This document shows, piece after piece, positions 5,969-11,001 of a stretch of DNA of 11,001 bases (positions are counted from its first letter, which is position 1; every line of letters starts with the position of its first letter). Location of the stretch: contig DITZ01000085.1 of assembly GCA_002422985.1 (NCBI GenBank), positions 1,026 to 12,026 of the forward strand, given 5' to 3'. The stretch comes from Sphingomonadales bacterium UBA6171. GTDB lineage: Bacteria; Pseudomonadota; Alphaproteobacteria; Sphingomonadales; Sphingomonadaceae. Below the pieces are notes generated by a model, which searched no databases, had not been told where the DNA came from, and saw only the letters and a program-made list of their open reading frames with translations. The position numbers and the translations under genes were made by a program.

Positions 5969-7111
5969 TCAGCCGCTGGTGCCGGATAACCGGTCCCACA
6001 GGGTGAGCGACGCGATGTCGTTCCAGGTAAGGAACAACATCAGCGACATGATGAGCGCAAAGCCCGACATGAACGCCCATTCCTGCACCCTGGGATGGAG
6101 CGGCCGGCGGCGGACCGCTTCGACCGCGTAGAGAAACAGATGCCCGCCGTCCAGCATCGGGATGGGCAGCAGGTTGATGAAACCAAGGTTAATCGAGATC
6201 AGCGCCATGAAAGAGATGAGCGCCGCCGCCCCCATGGCCGCCGACTGGCCGGAAAATTGCGCGATCTTGATCGGCCCGCCCAGTTCATCCACCGAACGTC
6301 GCCCGGTGACGACCTGCGCCAGCGTATCCCACATCATGCGGGTGGTGGCCCAGGTCTCCCCGATGCCAGCCCACAGGGCGGATAGCGGATTGTGGCGGAT
6401 AATCTCAATCTCGCTGCCCGAGCGGATGCCCAGCGCGCCCCGGCTATATTCATTGCCGAAACGGTCTGTCTCGCGCAGCATTCTGGGCGTTGTGGTCTTT
6501 TCCAGCGTCTGGCCGTCACGGTCCAGCGTCAGCGTCACCGGTTCGCCGGGGTTGGTGGCGATGGCGCGGGCAACATCCTCAAAGCGGCGGACATTGCGGC
6601 CATCGACCGCGGTTATGCGGTCGCCCGCCTGCACACCGGCCGTCGCGGCGGGCATGTCCGGCACCACCGCGCCCACCACCGGCGCGGTAATCTGCTGGCC
6701 GAACGCCAGAAAGAAGCCGGTGAAAATCAGCAGGGCGAAGGCGAAATTGATCATCGGCCCGGCGGCGACCACCAGCGCGCGCTGCCAGATCGGGCGGAAC
6801 TGGAACAGCGCGGCTTTTTCCGCTTCGGGCAGGGCATTCAGCGCCGGATCCGGCTGGCTGGCGGCGTTCATGTCCCCGGCGAACTTGGCATAGCCGCCCA
6901 GTGGCAGCCAGCCGATCTTCCAGCGGGTGCCGTGCCTGTCCGTCCAGCCGACGACTTCCTTGCCAAAGCCGACCGCGAACGCCTCGACCTTGATGCCGAA
7001 CAGCCGGGCCATGCCATAATGGCCGAATTCATGGATCGCCACGAGAATGGCGATGACGACGGCAAAAACCGTGATCGTATAGAGAAAGCCGGGGGCGGCC
7101 AGAGGTTCCAT
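5969..7111 (-). CDS. rseP: Site-2 zinc metalloprotease RseP (M50 family)
   Basis: This inner-membrane protease cuts transmembrane segments of anti-sigma factors and leftover signal peptides. The 380-residue protein has the zinc-binding HEFGH at 27–31 in its first membrane helix (about 10–30), further membrane segments near 113–135, 290–315 and 348–370, and the third-ligand motif LDG with Asp321. One PDZ domain is visible (about 142–210, with GDRITAVDGRNV), whereas the 450-residue E. coli protein has two; the shorter form is common in alphaproteobacteria. The ATG follows the dxr stop by nine bases, and the AGGGAC-like ribosome-binding site overlaps that stop. The substrate here, for example an anti-sigma factor, cannot be told from the window. 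Confidence 0.93.
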   Translation of the reverse strand: MEPLAAPGFLYTITVFAVVIAILVAIHEFGHYGMARLFGIKVEAFAVGFGKEVVGWTDRHGTRWKIGWLPLGGYAKFAGDMNAASQPDPALNALPEAEKAALFQFRPIWQRALVVAAGPMINFAFALLIFTGFFLAFGQQITAPVVGAVVPDMPAATAGVQAGDRITAVDGRNVRRFEDVARAIATNPGEPVTLTLDRDGQTLEKTTTPRMLRETDRFGNEYSRGALGIRSGSEIEIIRHNPLSALWAGIGETWATTRMMWDTLAQVVTGRRSVDELGGPIKIAQFSGQSAAMGAAALISFMALISINLGFINLLPIPMLDGGHLFLYAVEAVRRRPLHPRVQEWAFMSGFALIMSLMLFLTWNDIASLTLWDRLSGTSG

Positions 7112-7120
7112 CGCTGTCCC

Positions 7121-8302
7121 TTAGCCTTGGACGCCATTAGCGGCAAATGAACGTGCCCGCGACCTTGCGGCGAACTGCATGGCGGTGGCGCGGGACTCCG
7201 CGTCTATGGCGCTTACCTCTGCCAGCGTTTGCGGGCAGCTGGGCGACAGCGCCGCCAGCGTGTCGGCCACGATGGCGGCGATGTCCAGAAAGCCGATGCG
7301 GCCATCCAGAAAGGCTTCGACCGCCACTTCATTGGCGGCATTCAGGATGCAGGGGCGGCAATTGCCGGCGGCGAGTGCCGCTTCCGCCAGCGCCAGCGCC
7401 GGGAAACGCACACGATCCGGTTCCTCGAAATCCAGCCGGCCGGCGGTGGCGAGGCACAGGCGCTGCACCGGCGTGGCGATGCGTTCGGGCCAGGCCATGG
7501 CGTGCGCGATCGGCACGCGCATATCCGCCGGCCCCAGCTGCGCCAGCACCGAGCCATCAATATATTCGACCAGCCCGTGCACCAGCGATTGCGGATGCAC
7601 CAGCACGGCCAGCTGATCGGGGCGGACGCCGAACAGGTGCCAGGCCTCGATCAGTTCCAGCCCCTTGTTCATCAGCGTGGCCGAATCAATCGAGATTTTC
7701 GCGCCCATGGACCAGGTCGGGTGCTTCACCGCCTGCGCGCGGGTGACATGCGCCATATCCGCCAGACTCATGGTGCGGAACGGGCCGCCGGACGCGGTGA
7801 GGGTGATTTTCGCCACCCGCTCCCGCTGCTCCAGCACCTGAAAGATGGCGTTATGCTCGCTGTCCACCGGCAGCAGGGCGGCGCCGGATCTGGCGGCAGC
7901 GGCGGTGACGATGCCGCCGGCGCAGACCAGCGCCTCTTTATTGGCGAGGGCTACGCTGATGCCGGCCTCCACAGCCGCGAGCGTGGGCGGCAGGCCGGCG
8001 GCACCGACGATGGCGGCGACCACCAGATCAGCGGGGCGGCGGGCGGCCTCCACCAGCGCCTGCGCGCCGGCCGCGACGCTGATGCCGGTGCCGGCGAGCG
8101 CATTTTTGAGCGGCAGATAGCCGGCTTCGTCGGCAATGACGACATGGGCAGCGCCATGCTGCTTCGCCAGCGTGGCGAGCATCCGCCAGTCTTTCCCGCC
8201 GGTCAGCGCCTCGACCGCGAAACGCGCGGGGTTGCGGGCGATGAGATCGAGCGTGGAGGCACCGACCGAGCCTGTGGCGCCAAGCAGGGTGATATGTTTC
8301 AT
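7121..8302 (-). CDS. dxr: 1-deoxy-D-xylulose 5-phosphate reductoisomerase
   Basis: Dxr rearranges and reduces DXP to 2-C-methyl-D-erythritol 4-phosphate with NADPH and a divalent metal, the first committed step of the MEP pathway to IPP and DMAPP. The 393-residue protein has the NADPH-binding GATGSVGAST at 8–17, metal ligands Asp147 and Glu149 in VDSEHNAIFQ, ASGGPF at 170–175, MNKGLE at 211–216 (third ligand Glu216), HPQS at 236–239, and NAANE further on. It is full length with all key residues present. Its ATG overlaps the cdsA stop by four bases (ATGA). Its products feed the UppS encoded two genes upstream. Confidence 0.96.
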   Translation of the reverse strand: MKHITLLGATGSVGASTLDLIARNPARFAVEALTGGKDWRMLATLAKQHGAAHVVIADEAGYLPLKNALAGTGISVAAGAQALVEAARRPADLVVAAIVGAAGLPPTLAAVEAGISVALANKEALVCAGGIVTAAAARSGAALLPVDSEHNAIFQVLEQRERVAKITLTASGGPFRTMSLADMAHVTRAQAVKHPTWSMGAKISIDSATLMNKGLELIEAWHLFGVRPDQLAVLVHPQSLVHGLVEYIDGSVLAQLGPADMRVPIAHAMAWPERIATPVQRLCLATAGRLDFEEPDRVRFPALALAEAALAAGNCRPCILNAANEVAVEAFLDGRIGFLDIAAIVADTLAALSPSCPQTLAEVSAIDAESRATAMQFAARSRARSFAANGVQG

Positions 8303-9111
8303 GGGATAAGGGCCTGTGTCGCGAAGGGCTGGAGCGCTGCCCAGAGGGCAACGAGGATGGCGACGGGGATGAGGCCGTCCACCCGGTCCATGACGCCGCC
8401 ATGGCTGGCGAGGATGCGGCCGCTGTCTTTGACCCCGGCGCGGCGCTTCAGCCAGCTTTCGAACAGATCGCCGGACTGGGCGACGGCCGCGAGGCCGGCC
8501 CCGATGAGCAGCAGCAGCGGCCAGCGCTGGGGGAAGGCGGCGAAATGGCCATAGATGGCGGCGACGATGGCGGCGCCCGCCATGCCGCCGATGAGGCCGG
8601 CCCAGGTCTTGTTGGGGCTGAGTGCGGGCCAGAGCTTGGGGCCGCCGATGGCGCGGCCGGCGAAATAGGCGAAGATGTCGGTCGCCCAGACGATGCCCAT
8701 CGTCCAGAGCACAAGGTGGAAGCCATTGGGATTGCTACGCAATGTAATGAGGGCGATGGCCGGAAGGCCGGCATAGAGCAGCCCGGCGGTGAGCCGGCGC
8801 CCGGCCGGCAGTTTCGCGAGGCGCGCGGCGATGAGGGTGAGCGCTGCGACGATGGCCAGCAGCGCCAGCGCATGTTGTGGCTGGCCGAGATGCGCCTGGG
8901 CGGTGATGGCGAGCAGCAGCAGCAGGCCGGGGAGACGCCAGCCGGCCGGGCTGTTGTGCATGGCACCCCATTCCCATAGTATGAGACAGACGCCCAGCGC
9001 CACGAGCAGCGAGAAAGCGAGGCCGCCGAGCCAGATGGCGGCAATGGCGACCAGCAGCAGCGGCAAAGCGACCGCGACGCGCGCGGCGAGCGCGCTTTCA
9101 GCGGCCGCCAT
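8299..9111 (-). CDS. cdsA: Phosphatidate cytidylyltransferase (CDP-diglyceride synthase)
   Basis: CdsA makes CDP-diacylglycerol from phosphatidic acid and CTP, the precursor of all membrane phospholipids, in the inner membrane. From the ATG at 9111 it has 270 residues, rich in Leu and Ala, with several predicted membrane helices and SPNKTWAGLIGG at 165–176. The family signature is at 219–245: KRR at 222–224, KD at 228–229, HGG at 237–239 and DRVD at 242–245. One signature position differs: Ala235-Ser236 stands where Pro-Gly is usual before HGG. The start lies inside uppS (14-base overlap) and has no strong Shine-Dalgarno; a longer form from the same frame would only add out-of-frame uppS sequence. 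Confidence 0.93.
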   Translation of the reverse strand: MAAAESALAARVAVALPLLLVAIAAIWLGGLAFSLLVALGVCLILWEWGAMHNSPAGWRLPGLLLLLAITAQAHLGQPQHALALLAIVAALTLIAARLAKLPAGRRLTAGLLYAGLPAIALITLRSNPNGFHLVLWTMGIVWATDIFAYFAGRAIGGPKLWPALSPNKTWAGLIGGMAGAAIVAAIYGHFAAFPQRWPLLLLIGAGLAAVAQSGDLFESWLKRRAGVKDSGRILASHGGVMDRVDGLIPVAILVALWAALQPFATQALIP

Positions 9112-9898
9112 AGCGGCGTTCGCGGGCGGCAAAGTCTGCCGCGGCCTGGCCGAGCACATGGCCGTCGAAATCGGGCCAGAAAATCGGGGTGAACCACATT
9201 TCGGCATAGGCCGCCTGCCAGAGCAGGAAGTTGGACAGGCGCTGTTCGCCCGACGAGCGGATGATGAGATCGACCGGCGGCAGGGCGGCGGTGTCCAGTT
9301 CGGCGGCGATGTGATCGGCGGTTATGCGCGCGGGATCGAGCCTGCCGGCAGCCGCATGGCTGGCGAGCGTGCGGGCGGCGCGGGTGAGTTCGTCCTGCCC
9401 GCCATAGTTGAGTGCGACAGCGAGGTTCAGGCGGCTGTTGTCTTTGGTCGCGTCGATGGCGGCTTCGAGGCGCTCGACCACGTCGGGCTTCAGGGCGCGC
9501 CAGTCGCCGATCAGGTGCAGGCGCGCGCCATTGGTCTTCAGTTCGTCAAGCTCGGCCAGCAGATGGTGGCGCAACAGGCTCATCAGGTCCGACACTTCCT
9601 CGGCCGGGCGACGCCAGTTTTCCGACGAGAAGGCATAAAGGGTGAGCGTGGTGATGCCGATCTGCGGCGCGGCGCGCACGACGCGGCGCACGGCATCCAC
9701 GCCCGCCTTATGGCCGGCCAGCCGCGGCAGATGGCGGGATTTGGCCCAGCGGCCGTTGCCATCCATGATGATTGCCACATGGGCAGGCGCGCCCGGCACG
9801 AGAGCGAATTCGGGGGCAGCCCCCGGATCAGCCGTGGTGCTGGCCACGTCTTGCCGCTCTTTTGGCAGCCGCGCTTTTGGCGGGTTGAACCATCTCAC
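9098..9898 (-). CDS. uppS: Undecaprenyl diphosphate synthase (cis-prenyltransferase)
   Basis: UppS condenses eight IPP units onto farnesyl diphosphate to make the C55 lipid carrier for peptidoglycan and other cell-surface polymers. The 266-residue protein has HVAIIMDGNGRWAK at 40–53 with catalytic Asp46, GHKAG at 62–66, FSSENWRRP at 90–98, LNYGG at 163–167, and the IPP-binding IIRSSGEQRLSNF at 212–224. The GTG start at 9898 overlaps the frr stop (GTGA). About 39 residues precede the first motif, roughly 20 more than in E. coli, so a later start such as the GTG at 9847 is possible. A hairpin immediately before the GTG holds GAAGGAAA in its loop, the likely ribosome-binding site. Confidence 0.95.
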   Translation of the reverse strand: MRWFNPPKARLPKERQDVASTTADPGAAPEFALVPGAPAHVAIIMDGNGRWAKSRHLPRLAGHKAGVDAVRRVVRAAPQIGITTLTLYAFSSENWRRPAEEVSDLMSLLRHHLLAELDELKTNGARLHLIGDWRALKPDVVERLEAAIDATKDNSRLNLAVALNYGGQDELTRAARTLASHAAAGRLDPARITADHIAAELDTAALPPVDLIIRSSGEQRLSNFLLWQAAYAEMWFTPIFWPDFDGHVLGQAAADFAARERRYGGR

Positions 9899-10464
9899 TT
9901 GCCAAGGATTTCCTTCTCCTTGGCGGTGGCGGCGGCGTCGGCTTCGGCGATGGCCTTGTCGGTCATCTTCTGCACCTCGCCTTCGTGGCGCTTTTGTTCG
10001 TCCTGGCTGATCTGGCCCTTTTTCTCGACCGTTTTCAGCGTGTCATTGCCGTCGCGGCGGATGTTGCGGATGGCGATACGGGCCTTTTCGGCATATTGCG
10101 CGGCCAGCTTCGCCAGTTCCTTGCGGCGGTCCTCCGTCAGGTCCGGGATGGGGAGGCGGAGCGTCTGGCCTTCGGAGATGGGGTTGAGGCCAAGGCCGGC
10201 CGAGCGGATGGCTTTTTCCACGGACTGCACATTCGTGCGGTCCCACACCTGCACGGCGAGCATACGGGGTTCCGGCGCGGTGACGGTGGCCAGCTGGTTC
10301 AGCGGCATGTTGGAGCCATAGACTTCCACCACCACCGGATCGAGCAGCGAGGTGTTGGCGCGGCCGGTGCGCAGCCCCGCGAGGTCGCCTTTCAGCGTCT
10401 CGATGGCACCCTTCATGCGGCGGTCGAGGTCGGCCTTGAAGGCGCTCTGGTCGAAGTCTGCCAT
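9895..10464 (-). CDS. frr: Ribosome recycling factor
   Basis: RRF works with EF-G to split the post-termination ribosome. From the ATG at 10464 it has 189 residues, near the usual 185. It starts MADFDQSAF and contains the three-helix-bundle segment LRTGRANTSLLDPVVVEVYG (about 31–50), LNQLATVTAPEPRMLAVQVWD, a glycine-bearing LNPISEGQTLRLPIPDLTEDRRKEL segment in the second domain region, and ARIAIRNIRRDGND in the last helices. The start is supported by AGGGGAG four bases upstream, overlapping the pyrH TAA. The frame extends further upstream, but only as out-of-frame pyrH sequence. The gene follows pyrH by ten bases, as in most bacteria. Confidence 0.96.
   Translation of the reverse strand: MADFDQSAFKADLDRRMKGAIETLKGDLAGLRTGRANTSLLDPVVVEVYGSNMPLNQLATVTAPEPRMLAVQVWDRTNVQSVEKAIRSAGLGLNPISEGQTLRLPIPDLTEDRRKELAKLAAQYAEKARIAIRNIRRDGNDTLKTVEKKGQISQDEQKRHEGEVQKMTDKAIAEADAAATAKEKEILGK
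9901..9924 (-). promoter_or_regulatory. Hairpin holding the probable uppS ribosome-binding site
   Basis: On the minus strand GCCAAGGA (9924–9917) and TCCTTGGC (9908–9901) form a perfect eight-base stem around the loop GAAGGAAA. The stem ends two bases before the uppS GTG and three bases before the frr stop. Both the loop and the 5' arm carry AAGGA, resembling a Shine-Dalgarno sequence. The same bases encode the conserved Lys/Glu-rich tail of RRF, so part of the symmetry may come from coding constraint. Confidence 0.4.
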
Positions 10465-10474
10465 GATACTCCCC

Positions 10475-11001
10475 TTATTCTGCAACGCCGACGATGGTCT
10501 GCGCGCCCTGACCCGCGAGCACGCGCGCCAGATTGCCGGATTCCCGGATATTGAACACGATGATGGGGATGCCATTGTCGCGGCACAGCGCGACCGCCGA
10601 GGCGTCCATCACCTTCAGATTGTCGGTCAGCACCTTGTCGAAGCTGATCATATCATATCGCAGCGCGTCGGCGTTGGCCTTCGGGTCCTTGTCATACACG
10701 CCATCGACCGAGGTGCCCTTGAACAGCGCATCGCAGTTCATTTCGGCTGCTCGCAGGGCCGCTGCCGTGTCGGTGGTGAAATAGGGGCTGCCGGTGCCGG
10801 CGGCGAAAATCACCACCCGGCCCTTTTCCATGTGCCGCATGGCGCGGCGGCGGATATAGGGTTCGGATACGGTCGCCATCGGGATGGCGGAAAGCACGCG
10901 GGTGTCAACGCCCTGGGCTTCCAGCGCATTCTGGACTGCCAGCGCGTTCATGACGGTGGCCAGCATGCCCATATAATCGGCCGTGGCGCGATCGAAGCCC
11001 T
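10475..11001 (-). CDS. pyrH: UMP kinase, 5' end beyond window edge
   Basis: PyrH phosphorylates UMP to UDP, in the cytoplasm, as the hexameric amino-acid-kinase-fold enzyme of bacterial pyrimidine synthesis. The C-terminal 174 residues are present (the whole protein is usually about 240). The frame is open to the window edge, with GFDRATADYMGMLATVMNAL at the left of the visible part. FAAGTGSPYFTTDTAAALRA, FKGTSVDGVYDKDP and LKVMDASAVALCRDN–IPIIVFN are all present and match the UMP/ATP-binding and catalytic segments. The stop TAA overlaps the frr ribosome-binding site. It is the first visible gene of the minus-strand block; tsf and rpsB are commonly found just upstream of pyrH but lie outside this window. 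Confidence 0.95.
   Translation of the reverse strand, partial: GFDRATADYMGMLATVMNALAVQNALEAQGVDTRVLSAIPMATVSEPYIRRRAMRHMEKGRVVIFAAGTGSPYFTTDTAAALRAAEMNCDALFKGTSVDGVYDKDPKANADALRYDMISFDKVLTDNLKVMDASAVALCRDNGIPIIVFNIRESGNLARVLAGQGAQTIVGVAE

Noticed and set aside
5901..6080. Longer BamA starting at 6080 or 5960
   Set aside because: The extra residues overlap rseP or precede the signal peptide with His/Arg-rich, non-secretory sequence; a start at 5900 gives a normal precursor.
7229..8554. Plus-strand frame of 441 codons opposite dxr and cdsA
   Set aside because: The opposite strand encodes a complete Dxr with every catalytic motif; the antisense product is Gly/Arg/His-rich and featureless.
8789..10321. 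Long plus-strand frame (510 codons) opposite cdsA, uppS and frr
   Set aside because: It is antisense to three well-conserved genes, its translation has no recognisable domain and is full of Arg, Ala and Ser, as expected of a high-GC shadow frame.

Overview
This window looks like a high-GC alphaproteobacterial chromosome, most likely from the Sphingomonadales. The main argument is the nine-gene minus-strand block pyrH–frr–uppS–cdsA–dxr–rseP–bamA–skp–fabZ. It is the conserved envelope and translation cluster of proteobacteria, but lpxD is missing from its usual place between skp and fabZ, and lpxA does not follow fabZ. That pattern fits sphingomonads, whose outer membrane carries glycosphingolipids instead of lipid A. 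The protein sequences (single-PDZ RseP, short Skp, alphaproteobacterial BamA) agree. The genus cannot be set from the sequence alone.

Layout. Positions 1–1250 (+) hold the 3' two thirds of a biotin-dependent acyl-CoA carboxylase alpha subunit, best called 3-methylcrotonyl-CoA carboxylase (mccA). Its last codons overlap mobA (1243–1827, +), which makes the guanine-dinucleotide form of molybdenum cofactor. A gap of about 105 bases leads to a 37-codon gene (1933–2046, +) with a strong Shine-Dalgarno sequence, encoding an unrecognised one-helix membrane protein. Two consecutive hairpins (2053–2080 and 2091–2143) follow, then a 28-base tandem repeat (2164–2253) that runs into the 3' end of fabZ. 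The plus- and minus-strand transcription units converge here.

From 2234 to the right edge everything is on the minus strand and tightly packed: ATGA, GTGA and TGATG junctions or gaps of 9–23 bases, except for 68 bases between rseP and bamA. In transcription order the genes cover UMP phosphorylation (pyrH, cut by the window edge), ribosome recycling (frr), undecaprenyl diphosphate synthesis for peptidoglycan (uppS), CDP-diacylglycerol synthesis (cdsA), the first committed step of the MEP isoprenoid pathway that feeds UppS (dxr), regulated intramembrane proteolysis (rseP), outer-membrane protein folding (bamA, skp) and fatty acid elongation (fabZ). The block therefore supplies membrane lipid, lipid carrier and outer-membrane assembly functions together.

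Most of the window is ordinary core genome. No mobile element, CRISPR array, tRNA or rRNA was seen. The least explained part is 1828–2253: small membrane protein, double hairpin and tandem repeat. Secondary points of interest are a hairpin at the frr/uppS junction that holds the likely uppS ribosome-binding site, an altered CdsA signature and two cysteine pairs in BamA.
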